Source: Onchocerca volvulus
Taxonomy: Eukaryota; Nematoda; Chromadorea; Rhabditida; Onchocercidae
Length of the DNA: 64,000 nucleotides
Reading direction: 5' to 3'
Assembly: GCA_000499405.2 (NCBI GenBank)
Contig: HG738137.1
Coordinates: 5,208,001 to 5,272,000 of the forward strand
Position numbers and translations under genes: made by a program. Under the pieces are notes generated by a model that ran no database searches, was not told the DNA's origin, and saw only the letters and a program-made list of their open reading frames with translations. Positions 1 to 12,400 of the stretch are shown here, piece after piece. Position 1 is the stretch's first letter, and every line of letters starts with the position of its first letter.

Positions 1-21
1 ATTTTTAGGTCAAAATGAAAC

Positions 22-1860
22 CTATGTTGAGATATTTAAGTCATTTGCAACTCTCTCACATAAATTCAGTATGATTTGATCATTTTGACTTTTAGTCTTC
101 TTTGCAGCTGAAATTAAAGCTACATGAAAAGAGGAGAAAAAGGTTCCCCATCTTTTTAGACTTTTTGTTCGCCGCATTAAATTAAAGGAGAAAGTTACAA
201 AGTTATTATAGAAAAAAAAAACTGTAAAAGACAAACCATTTGTGGTGCGACAAAAAGTAAACTGTCGTGATTTTTTAGTTCGGCATACAGCAAATTACAC
301 CAAAACTAAACTGTGAAGGAAAATTAGCAAATTTTTCCTGGAATCGGCCAATAAATTTCAATGAGTGCGTTAAATAAAAGCATTTTCATTAAATAAACAC
401 AGTCACATACTCGACCTATGTTCTTGAAGATCTCATAAACTTATTTCCCAATACAATTTGGGCAAAAAGTTTTTTCCTAGTATTATGAGGTAGGATCTTT
501 TCTAGAAATTTTGTCAAAACTAATGTATACCTTAAGGTAATGCTGGGCTAGAATGAACACAGATTTCAAGGGAACGATATCTATTGTTCACTCCAATCCA
601 GCACTGACTCAGAAAAAATTGAGTTTAGATTTACATAGACTATGGAAGTAAACTAATGTAGTCCAAAAGAGAAAACACGAATCCTCAAATTTTTAAAAGG
701 ATCAGCAACTTACACTAATAACAGCTGGATGATTACTCCACTGGTCAATAGTACTACAACGAAACGATACATGGGACATAGTTCTCACTCTATAATCCAT
801 TAAGCCTACACCATCTTTTAACAGTGGTATTGTCTGCTCATCAAGAACTTTAACGGCAATATTTAACATCGTTCCCGTTTGAAAACATGAGTAATGTGGA
901 TAGAGTGGTAATAAAATTAATCGTTGCATACCTCGCCTGGAAATAGCAAGATCATGTTCAATTACACAACATTTCAAATATACTAAAATTTGAAGATCTA
1001 ATTAAAATCGATCAAAGAAAAGTTTTCTTCGATTGAAGGACTGCAAAGATTTGAAAAATCAGAAGCAAAATCGTGTTCTAAATATAAAAAATCCATCTTA
1101 TTTATTGTAAATTGAAATCACCTTATCAAATCATTGATAACTCTCGGGATGGTTGGTTCTTCATAAAGAACTGCATGAATGCAGTAGAATGATCCATGTT
1201 CAGGAACTAATTCGTTCAAATATTCCTGCAGTATTCTCGAGTACGTACTGATAAGATTTGATAAGTTTTCGCTGTATTTGTAATTATCAACACAAAAATT
1301 AACTTTCTTCGCCAGTGGCCAATATAATCGTGTCACACGCCTTGAAATAAAAGGACTTTAAAACATGTTTTCTTCAAATTTTTAGGATGCGAGAGAAATA
1401 CTTCTGAATAAACTTCGTCTTTTTTTATTCCTCAAATTCAGTATCGTGCAAAAAAACTTCCTAACCTATAAAAGAGTATATGGAACTAATGAAAGTGGTC
1501 GAAGTGGTAGCAAAATGTATCACAACGCATCTCATGCACGACTAGTTCTAATAAAGATATCGAAAGTTTATGAAAATAAAGTTTGATCGAATTGAAACAT
1601 GCATACGAAGTAAGCCAGAGAGGTAATTTGTAGTAGTAATGAGAGCCTTCAGCCAAATGCTTTGTGGCATAATATGGTGTCCTTGGTTGTCCATGATGCA
1701 GCATCAATACTGCCGTTTTCGTCGTTTCTTGTTGAACAGTTTTGAGGTTTCCACCTATCGCCGAAATAGATCCGAATACATTTGAACTTGAACTGTTAAC
1801 TTTGAAACATTCAATATGACGCACAGAAAATAAGTTCCTGTTTAATGGCCATCTGGTCAT
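22..1860 (-). CDS. Ferrochelatase-like protein (metazoan type), runs off left edge
   Basis: Homologue of ferrochelatase, the mitochondrial enzyme that inserts iron into protoporphyrin IX. Exon A is 1860-1607 (start ATG at 1860, donor GTATGC), exon B 1340-1122 (donor GTGATT), exon C 936-714 (donor GTAAGT); phases match at A/B and B/C. A fourth coding stretch lies at about 190-22. The first ~45 residues are rich in Arg, Ser and Asn with one acidic residue, like a mitochondrial presequence. Exon A has KTAVLMLHHGQPRT (family KTGILMLNMGGPET). Exon C has PLYPHYSCFQTG (family QYPQYSCSTTG) and CSTIDQW, the animal STIDRW motif, which separates it from bacterial-type ferrochelatases. The fourth stretch has FFSSFHVALIS, aligning with the catalytic-His motif FSAHSLP. 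Oddities: the fourth stretch does not join exon C in phase with any good acceptor, so a small exon may be missing, and its frame meets TAG at 24-22, before the family's C-terminal third. Either an unseen donor precedes that TAG, or the gene is shortened or decaying. Homology is fairly sure; catalytic activity is not. Confidence 0.72.
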
Positions 1861-2203
1861 TCCCAATTTGCACTTAAATGAGTTCCAAGTACTAATATTT
1901 TAATTATCCGCAAGTTGAAATTGCAACAAGCCATGCGAAACTGAATAAAAGATAAGAAAAAAATCCAAAATAATGAAATATGACCTCAAATCAAATTGCG
2001 GCATCTTAAATGTGATTTTGGTCAGTTAATTTTATTCATCTTCCAATGGATAATTATAAAAAGAGAAGTAACTGTTCAGTTTCGGCTAAATTCCTAGAGA
2101 TAAAACGACCATAAACAAATCGAAGAAGGCATAAGGAGAAAAAGAAGAGAGAGGATGAAGGAAGAGAGGAAGAGAGAAAAATAATGAACAAAGGGGATGA
2201 GTC
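1861..2203. other. Spacer upstream of the ferrochelatase-like gene
   Basis: No coding signal seen. On the plus strand 2125-2195 is almost pure purine (GAGA/AAG-rich), so the minus strand carries a long polypyrimidine tract. Such a tract could serve as a promoter element or as an outron for the ferrochelatase-like gene at 1860; this is inference. Confidence 0.4.
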
Positions 2204-2469
2204 TCACATCAACTCATAATTTAAACTTTCAGGCTTGTTTTCGTCATCCATAAATAAATAAATCTGCCGAGGTGATATTTCAAAAAAGCATATCGTCTCT
2301 CGCAACGAAATTCTATTTCAACTTTCGTATCATTGGCTGCGTTATGAAATTGGTTATCCCATGAGTTGAATTTATTCCATGAAGCTGAAGTAATTGTATG
2401 TGTTTTTGGTAATATCCATGAGACAGTGTAATAAATGTAAATGTGATTGTTTTCAGGAACGGAACTCAT
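2204..2469 (-). other. Candidate coding segment with a frame switch, unidentified
   Basis: One frame is open from 2469 and reads FRCERRYAF near its end; it then runs to a stop at 2221. A second frame takes over around 2290 and reads FFEISPRQIYLFMDDENKPE, with a TGA stop at 2206-2204. The switch falls on a run of six T in the coding strand, so a one-base indel would join the two. Alternatively the second frame is a short terminal exon whose acceptor ends in AAATAG near 2325. I recognise no family. The stretch could be the 3' end of a minus-strand gene, a pseudogene, or chance. Confidence 0.22.
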
Positions 2470-3827
2470 TGATACAAACCTTTAAATGGATAATGTCGCA
2501 TATCTTAAGATATCCAATATGAAGTTTCTGATTGTCTACCGTTAAATTTTGGAATTTTGTTTAATAATTTTAAGATTAAGAGTTAGCAATAAAAAAAAAA
2601 TAAAAATTTAAAAATCGATACTGAGATGATTCCTTTCATCGGAGTCAGCAGCATTTTTTATGGAAAATAAATGTGTGGAAATTGAGGATAAATGATGAAT
2701 GTGTCGATCTAATGTCGACACTTTTAAACTGTCCCTCAATTTCAGCATACAATGCTACAATCGCTCATTTTAAATAAGAGAAAATGTGTTAGTTTTTAAA
2801 TTGTTATATAATTACTTCATTTTTGCAGCACATGAAATATATATGAAAAGTGTTGGGATGAGAAATGAATTTGAAAGAACATGGGAAATTGAAGAGATCT
2901 AGCAACTTTTCACTTGTGATAGGAGGCGCATATTTTAAATAATTTCTAGAATTACTACCATAATGTAGTGGGAATGAGGAATAGGATCAATTAGCTCTAA
3001 ACTAAGGAAGTGAAGTGATTCAAATTTGAATTTGTTCGTCCATAGAATGTCTAAGATATGCTTTGAGAAAATTGATTCAATCGATTGAAATAATAGGTGG
3101 AACTCCTACAACAATCGATCCACATCTCGTATTTTCTTCATTTCAAGCTTTCATGAATGAAACATTTCGTAATCTTGGAATAGTTTTACTTCACTTAAGA
3201 ATGTTCGGTTTCGAAAGATGCTCTCGTCTTTATTTCTTGCACATTTCAGGGGATCTAAGATTTTATGATACGCCCCCTCCTTCACTTTTCTCGTTCTTTC
3301 TTATTTTTGAAATATTCTAATACTTCACATGTTAAATTAATGACATTTTTTTGTGTTCTTGAGGTTTTCAAACTGATTCATTTTTTGTGGCAAGAAAGTA
3401 GTATCTTATCCTTACTGTCAGGAAGGTGATTGAGGGCGAGGAGGGGGTGTGAGAATGTACCGCAAATCGTTGTTAATCATGTAGCGGCGCTTTTTTTCCT
3501 CACTTTTTCAACTCTTTTTCATCGTAGCACTTTTCATCAGCATATAAAAAATAATCCATCGACATGATGATACAAATACTGTTTTCTTTATAAATTTTGA
3601 GGAGAAAAAGGCGCATTTTTTAAGGCTCTTTTGGTACTCGCTTGGTAAACTTGTTAGAACAAGATCACAGATTGGAATTTGTTAGATATGAATGAAAATT
3701 AATTTTAATACCTTGTAAAATGGAACTAACACATACACATACGGTAGCAGAGCATGGTACGCCACTCAGCGTTCGCTTCTCTACTTGAAATGATCAGATA
3801 GTGTTACCATATACCTGCTCTTTTCAG
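2470..3827. other. Unassigned spacer
   Basis: AT-rich sequence with no supported gene. A plus-strand frame open through about 3048-3320 reads IGGTPTTIDPHLVFSSFQ in its middle and looks somewhat protein-like, but it has no convincing splice sites and matches no family I know. A G-rich patch lies at 3430-3452 (GAGGGCGAGGAGGGGGTG). Confidence 0.3.
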
Positions 3828-4008
3828 CGAAAGCTATTGTTTAGTAGAAGAAATTAAACCAGATCCTCTGTTCTGCTTAGAATTGGTAGGCTCGCCAAAA
3901 TATTGCGATATCCGCGAAAGAGCCAATGCCGCAACTTACGTCGTTGCGGAACGATTGAGAAATATTCAGTTGCTCATTGAATATTTGCTCTGTGGTATTT
4001 ATAGTTAA
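3828..4008 (+). other. Candidate terminal exon, unidentified protein
   Basis: A strong acceptor (CTGCTCTTTTCAG, ending at 3827) is followed by 59 open codons in the frame starting at 3829, ending in TAA at 4006-4008. The peptide has soluble-protein composition, with LFCLELVGSPKYCDIRER followed by ANAATYVVAERLRN, and the segment is less AT-rich than its surroundings. There is no Met near the start, so it would have to be an internal or last exon. No upstream partner exon was found with confidence and I do not recognise the family. It could be a real 3' exon, a relic, or chance. Confidence 0.3.
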
Positions 4009-7000
4009 CATCTTGCAAGTGTTGTGAAAGGTGAGGGAATCATCATCAATTAACTGATATGTTTCGAAATATCTGCAATATTTCTGGAGAAGTTAATTGC
4101 AACGATGAAAATGTCAACGAAACTAGATTTCTGCACCCGTGATTGGCATGAGAGTGATGATATTGCGCTCTTGATGATGTCATCAGGAAATCAGAATACT
4201 TTGCTGGCATCTAACGTTATAGTTATCGTTGAATTCGGCACTCAGGTAGTCACTTTAACCGGATCAGCCTGTCAATCAACACACCAGCGTGATGCCAACA
4301 AAATTTTATTTCAAAACAAGATCCCAATTAATATCGTTGCATTATGCTTGATGCTTGGGTCAACGTAATTAGATTAAAAATTGAGATAAAAAAAAAGAAT
4401 TTTACAGTATCGCTCTAATAATTATTGCAGTCATAAAAGAGCTATTCTCTCGTGATATCGCCATTATTCTAATCCATGATAGCAGTTAGAGTAACTATCA
4501 AATATTTCTTCTTTAACTTCACAGATTGAAAACATGTTCAACAAATATAGCTTTGAAAATTACTGATACAAACTTCGAAAGTCATAGAGTTCTTAAGCAT
4601 TTCTTCAAGCTGCCTGGATTTTTTGATTAACCTTGTTCCCAAATTAAAAAGAAAATATGGAAACAATAAAAACTGGAAAATTTCTATGATTAAAGGAAGT
4701 ATGACGTAACAACAAAGATCATTCTATCTGAAAATAAGTTTCTCAAGAATGTTTGTTCTTTCCCTCTTATGAAACCTGAGAAGGCGTCAAAAAATAAGTC
4801 GTATAATCTGTTTGCATATCGGGAAATGATACTTGCTTGCTTTCACTCTTCACTGTCATTTTTATGTTGCGCAAGTCAATAATTATGTCAAATCACTGCA
4901 TGGCATAGCAATTATACTGTACATGTGGTTGATTACCCATAAACAATACCATCAGGTCAAAGTGCATTTAGCTAATGCTAATTCATATCATCTCTATCGT
5001 CCTAAGAAATATTCTTCAATGCAAGAAGTATCCATCACAAATATGAATGCTCCAAATGAATCAATTTAATCGAATTGCCATTTTTCAACAATGCGCAATT
5101 ATTAGCTTCATCCTGCAAATCTAATCCATAGAATCATAGCAATGAGAGAAAATGTTTTTTGATTCAAAAAGAGAACAATAATAATGAATCAATTGGTTGA
5201 ATTCCTTCCTTCGTGATTGCTGACAGATTTCTTTGAGAAAAATCTCATTAAAATTTAAGATGCATCAAAAATTCGTGCCTTTTAACTTCGTTAGAATTTT
5301 CACATATCAATCAAGAGTCTATAGCTATAGCTTCGTCACTCTTTCCTAGTTGTCAAAATTTATTCTGCTTTTATTTCTCCAAAACTTATCAGTTTCAAGA
5401 TCAAAATGACTTGTTGAATTAGCAGATACATAGAAATATAAATAGATGAATACAAATTACTGAATAATTAATTAGCTGAATCTAAAATTAGTCAGGCATT
5501 ATAATTAAGTAATGAGTAAACATTTGTGTACGATAAAAAAATATAGTCGATTACGGTTTGATAAATGTTGTTCAAAGGTTAAAAAGTTCGTAATTGTTTT
5601 GTTCATAACAGTGGAAATTAGCAACAATATTTCAGATTTTAATAGTTAGAATTATGGAAACTTATACTCTTCCTTGCATTTAATCTCAACTTCGAGAGAT
5701 TTTCGCAGTATCCAATTACAGATAATTTATATTTGAGAAGCAGTTGTAAGTATTATTGCTAGCTAACTCATCTAATGAGGATTTATTGAATAAATAATTA
5801 TAGAAAAGAAACTTAATATATTCTCGTACAGTAAAATATAGATGCAAAAAAATCTGCCCAGTATTTCTGGATAGCTGCTGTATATATATTTTTTAGTTTA
5901 TTCATTAATTAATAGGATCTATCTAAAAGTTCTTCAGATGCAAAAAGAGAAATTCGAGAAACTTTTTTGTGAATTCACAGTCGAAAGTTGGTATTTCCTT
6001 GTTTGCAGCTATCTTGGGATTACATTCCTCCAGAATTATTCCAAATTTCTCATAATAATATTCTGGTCAATTATTAGACAATCGTAAAAAAATTGTCCAC
6101 GCATTGAATTGCAATCAAAAGTTGGCTTTGAAAATGCTTTCCGCTTTCTATGATATTTCTAGGACCCGAACTAATATTTGAGGAATTTTACGTTTCCAAT
6201 TTCTCCAGAACTTGCTATCACTTATTCAGAGTTATGATATTTATTTGTATTCACCTTTTATATTTCTACTTACAGCATATGTTAATGCTCGGATTTCCAT
6301 ACAAAGAATTAGGAAAAAAATAATGCTAGGAAATGTATGCTCTGAGATCGATAAGAATATTTGAGATCTCAAGGAAGTTATTTAGAATTTCTTATCAGAG
6401 TAATCGGTTTATTATGGCATATATCATAATAACACTATCATTAATTACGAGATATGATAATTGATCCAACTATAAGATATTATTATATCAATCATAAAAT
6501 CGGTGCTTAATTGTTAAGCTTTGTAATTTGCTAGTCAGCAAGTTATTCTCAAGTTATTTGGAAAAAAATAAACAACAATTCAATAAAATATTCGACATGT
6601 TCGAAGAAATCAGAGAATGGAAGAATTGGTGTAAAAAGTGATTAATTGCATTAATTGTTTTGAAAGTTCCAGCTCTGAGAAAATTTTGTTCCAAAAGTTT
6701 TTTCGATAAGAAAAAATTGAAAACAGGGAAGAGAGGTTCTTTCCTGTTTTTAGCCATCCTTCATCTCCTAGCACGATGAAAACTTGTTTTTGACTCATTC
6801 GCCGTCAACATAAATAATCGAAAGATACAAGTGTCCACTATATCGACACGTTTCTGGCTTTACAACTAGATTTCTCTTTCTGCTAGAAACGGTCATTCAA
6901 CTGTCAAAAAGAATCGAAGATTTGCATTATCAGGAACGGAATTTCAACAAGTTTAATCAATACTAGTCAACTACTGTCATTAACGATGTATCTCTATCAC

Positions 7001-9474
7001 AAAGTCAGGCAGCTTGATGAATGATCTCCAATCATTTTCCAGCAATCTTATATTCGTTAAATCCAAATAAAAACAATGATTCTAAAATTGATTAAAAATT
7101 TTGGAATTTCTGTACTTCCCGATTTCCAAGATAACTGATGTACCCTGAATTGGGAAACAAAGAGGAAACTTGACAGATCCAGGAATAAGGATAATATTCT
7201 CTCAAAAAAGTACTGTTGAGCTCAATGTTTACAGATTTCATTAGAACAAGATACCACTTATATTTATTCAGTACTGAAGAGAAATGAGAAATTCTGTCAG
7301 TACTCTCTCCTGCTAATCCTCGTTAACTATTTTCCTAACAAGAAATTGCTGAAATGATTTCATGTTCGCAAAAGTTCATTCACGCTATCTGCAGAAAATA
7401 AGAATTCCGATCTCGCGGAAACCACCTGCTGCTACATTGCATGATTCCTTTCTATTGTGTCGAAAGGATTGCCACGAAAGTCACTTTCTAAGATTTTTGG
7501 AAATCTTCCTCGGAGTTCACTGCTTTTGAACTCGCCGATATTCAAAGTAAAAACAATTTTATTTATTGCAGTCTAACAATCGAGACATGCAAGCAAATGT
7601 TGCAAACAGCAGATGTACGAACTTCATCAACGATTCACACGCGCATATCTTACTTTTGAATCCGATAATTCTTCACAAATAGTAAACACCCGCGGTAAAA
7701 TAATAATCTACTATTTCATCGAGGATCATTAATAAATTATAAAAAACTAAATGAACAACGAAATCGACATGTGGCTGGTGCATAAAAACTTATACAAGCA
7801 GCCTACTAATCTTTGGCAATTTTTAGTCCTGCATGCTTACTACTATCATTTCCGGTAGGTTTTATTCGAAATTTTATCAGGATACAGAAAAGAAAATACT
7901 AACAACACAGCAATGAATGATAGAAAATGGAAAATATAAGGGTCACAACAAATGATATATGGTGTAGTGAATCGTACATGTTTATGTCAAAAAATAAATT
8001 TTAATAACATGTGACCTCAAATGATCGACAAACTTCCCTAATATATCCTGCACCAACTTTTTCCAATACCAAATAAAATATAAGGAAAAAATATGAGCAA
8101 AACCGAATGTTACACATTCCAGTTGATTTCCGTGAAATTTTAGGCGGAATTGATGTTTTGATTAAAATTACGAAATCATTATTAAACTTAAGAAGAGCAA
8201 TAAGATAAAAGATGAAATATCTCTGCTGTTCAACAACATTTATGACACAAAAGAGATGAGTATAGGAACGAGCTGAATGAATTCTTTTTTTTTTTTTTGT
8301 TTTTTGTTTTCTGATTAGAAGAGAAAGCACTCTTCTACATTTAGTACACAGCCGCCATAAATTATCATCATAATCATAAGAGAAGAAGTACATAACTAAA
8401 AACAGTGATGCGATGTATCATCATTCCTTCGCTCTCAAAAATTAGCTGATTCGAAGAAGAGCCAGCACAAGATCTTTTAACTCATCAAGTAATGCAGTGT
8501 TAAATAGAGCAAATCATATTCTGCATTATTTCAAACTTTGGCAAATGGTTCAGCAGGACGGCTGGCAAAACATAATCTGTAGTTGATGTAACTAACGCAA
8601 ATGTCGAATCATGGACAAAGAAGCTACACAGTGAGATATTTATATGAATTACTTGTAAGAAAGCATGCAAATGTACCGGATTTATAATAAGATGTTAAGA
8701 AATACACTAATCAACGAAGAACTGATTATTAATGTAACTACCAAATTATACGATATATTAATTTTCGAAACACTTTGAAGGAAAATTACATAAGTTGCAT
8801 AAAATTTAAAAATACGGCAAACTTCCAATTTCTCTTGTTACAGAGGAGTAAATCGATCAATTCTTCCCGATGCATGCATCTCTAAAATCCAGGGCAAAAT
8901 GCTAGTTTTAAATCGAATTATAAAAGCAGTCTACAAAAGATCAAACGTGCTTATATCATCATTTCTGAACGTTTCTGAGAAGTTTTTAAGCTTGCCCGGA
9001 AATACATGATGAATATTGGATGGATAACATAAAGACGATATTAACAAATATTTCCTTTAAAACATGACTGAAAATGTACATTTAGAACTGTACACCGAAG
9101 CACCAAACGATGCTAGATGGTCAAAAAAAAAAAAAATATTATGTGAGGTCAGAATAAATATGCAACGATGACGAATACAGAAATAAAAAGTATAATGGAT
9201 CAGTTGGCAAAGATGATAAAAGGTAAACTTATTTTTAAAAACTGGTTGTTAGTCTAGTTAAATCGATCTATTATGTCTTGACGACATTAAAGTTAAACTA
9301 AGCACATAAATTCTGAATATTATCATCTTCTGATAAACATTATTATCAATAGATAGCAAAAGCATCGTAAAGTCTTGCCCTCCGAAATATTTTGGGTTAT
9401 AAGGTTTCATATTCTTCAGAATTTAAATTTTTTTGAATCGAGATTTCAAGAAAATTTCAACAAATTTACTTTTT
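4009..9474. other. Intergenic region 3' of the Sox gene
   Basis: About 5.4 kb of AT-rich sequence. Short open frames exist (for example 4105-4368 plus, 87 codons) but none has splice context or a recognisable motif. The distal part (about 8.4-9.47 kb) lies immediately downstream of the Sox stop codon and probably includes its 3' UTR. Confidence 0.45.
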
Positions 9475-12400
9475 TCACATGCGATTGCAATAAGTATCAT
9501 CATAATTAGCTGATGTTCGCGTAAGTTGATGATTTGTATGCGTTGATGCCGCAGTCCACAAATCTGTATTAACCGGTGCTCCCCAGACACCGTTCACCGC
9601 GACTGGAAACTGAAAGTCACTGATCGATGGCAGAAGCTCTGCATCATGACTTGGATCATCTGACGGTGGTGCAGATGATTGTTGGGTTGAATTGTTTGAC
9701 ACAAACGGGTCAGAGCTAGTGCTCGGTCCATTTGATGAATAATAAGATGATACGGAGCAAACAGGGGAACGTACACTGACCATATGAGTGATAATGGGCA
9801 CTGAACTAGTCGCTGTTTCCGTGTCAACGGCTGTTCCCGCGCTTCCGTACCCACTGCTCGATCCACTGGACATCGAACGAAGCTCATCCTGAAATTAAAT
9901 TAAGCACTACTTTGAAAGCTTTAAGAACAATAAAATATGATTAAAATGACAAAATAATTGTAACTGCATATCAAATTTGTGTTCCCAAAGCTAATCCTCA
10001 GAAAACCGATCAATAATAATTTACACTGTTACATTCCAATAAAGAGACAGATGGAGACAAGATTAACACACTCATTAACATAATTACTGGACTATTCTTA
10101 CATCAAGGTTAATTGAAGAATTCTATGAATGACATCTTAAAGAATTCATACCTGATCAGCGATTACTGCGTTATTATTCGGAATGGCAATTGGTGACTGT
10201 CCAGTTGATGGCTGCTGGCAATATGCAGATATCTGCTGATGATGCATCACTGATGATGTGTTACTGTTGTTTGTGCTATAGGAAGTATTTACATCACCCA
10301 CACTATTCTGCAAATAAAAATTATTTTGATCATTTCGAAATTTTGGACAAGTTTTTTTTTTTTTTTTAATATTTCATATTCCTTTTGGAAATATCTACAT
10401 TTACCAAAAGTAAAAATGCTTCTTGAAACAGATCAGATTTTTGTCCAAAATTAACAGTTCCTGAGTAAATTACACGAAAAGTTAACCATTTTTGTACAGG
10501 GAATCAATAAATGTTGCGATGCCGCATTAACTGTTGAACACGAATATATTGATGCGGTGGAATGCTGAGCTGATGTATAAAAATCATCATAAAAGCCGCT
10601 TTCTGGAGTCATTGGTGTACTTACAAAATTGTTCGGTGATGGGAATTGTTGTTGGAATAATCCTTCCTGTAGTTGCACAACTGTTTTACTCACTTAACCG
10701 AAATTAGTATACATTTCCACAAGGCTCATAAACAAAGAATTTCAATTTTGATTTTCTCAAGCGATATCAAGCAATATGGTTATAAACTGTGGAATTCCTT
10801 CAAAATTTAGAATTATAAAAATTACTGACATCTTTCTGAATGAGACTCTGATGATAACAAAAAGCAATATGCATACAAAAGAAATTCAATTAATTGACAT
10901 TTCCTCGAAAGAATCATTCCGAATGCAGTAATATTATTCCGATTTTCCCAGTGCCAGTGTTTATTCTTCCGACAAATTTACCTGTTTTATAGCGATACTT
11001 GCAAGTGGTGAGGTTTTCAGATCGTTGTTGACCGAATTCAAATAACGAATACCATCATGGTCAATCTTCATCGACTTACCAGAAAATGATAAGTGGTGAT
11101 GCGCCTCACTCTGATTATTAGCTGACAAACCAAGCATGCTGCAATATGTTATAAAGATACGGAATATAAATTCTGCTCAAACGAGGATTTAATTCCCCTA
11201 GGGACTTCTGTAAGATATTATCCAAGAAAACATTCTACCGTTTATGTGTTTTTGGTCTACCAGCACCAGTAATTGATGAGGTAATGCCATTTTGCCGCAT
11301 TGTCTGATTGGACATACGACAAGAATCACTTGCGGAAACAGAGATCTGTCCCTCCGAACCCTTTTTTGGCTTCTTCCGCGGCTTGTATTTGTAATCCGGA
11401 TATTCCTTCATGTGCATTACACGTAATCGTTCTGCTTCCGCAACATATGGTGCTTTCTCACTATCCGATAACTGACGCCATTGTAAGCCAAGCTAAATAA
11501 GATGCGTAAAAGGAACAATCTAGAGATTGGAGAGCATTGTTCATCAAAAAATTCTTCATAAATATAACATTGTTCAGATTCAGTACTTCTTACTTCGGTA
11601 AAAAATTCATACAACAATTTTCAAAAACGTGAACACTGAATTGATTTAAATTTAAACCCTTTTGCTGATTTCTGCATTGTGCATATCCGGCGATGTTTCG
11701 CAAATTTTTCGACGTTCCATTTGTGACCAAACCATGAAAGAATTCATTGGACGCTTGATATGATTGCTCGATTTTTTGCAATTTGTTGCATCCGTATAAG
11801 GAGTGGAACTGTTTTTAGCAACCTGTATTCGAAATTTTATCCATAACAATCAATCCTAATAACGCATCTCGAATTAAGTAAATCATCCAAGAAACAAAGA
11901 ACGAATCCAACAATATAAAACGATTCGTTTCCCTCGGGAATATCAAGTGCAAGAATGAGATAAATGCAATAAAAATATTGAATCATTTATTTCGAAAAAA
12001 AATTTTAGATGCATTGATAATTTTCATTGATAAAAAATCCAAATAAATTGGACTGAAATCGATAAATTAGAAAAAAAAAAAAAAATGAGGATTTTTGGCT
12101 GAAGAAGTATATACCTCATAAGAGCAAACCTTCAATGAGCCAAAATGTTCGATGGGGTCCCAACCATTTGATGCGGACGATGTAACGGAAGAAGAATAGT
12201 GTTGCTGAGACTGTTGGTGATGTATATCCAGCTGAAACTGTGGTCCCAATTTGACTAATTCCATCGGTGACAAGTTCTGAAAAGAGAATCCAAATTAAAG
12301 TTTACCACACCACCGGCAATTATTTAACGAATCTTGCGATCACAGAAAAATTTAAATTGTGACGCAAATTACGGGAAAAATACTGATCCCTTAAAAGTTG

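Noticed and set aside
7357..7521. ATG-started frame of about 54 codons with plausible composition
   Set aside because: Short frames of this length are expected by chance at this density; no acceptor, donor or family motif supports it.
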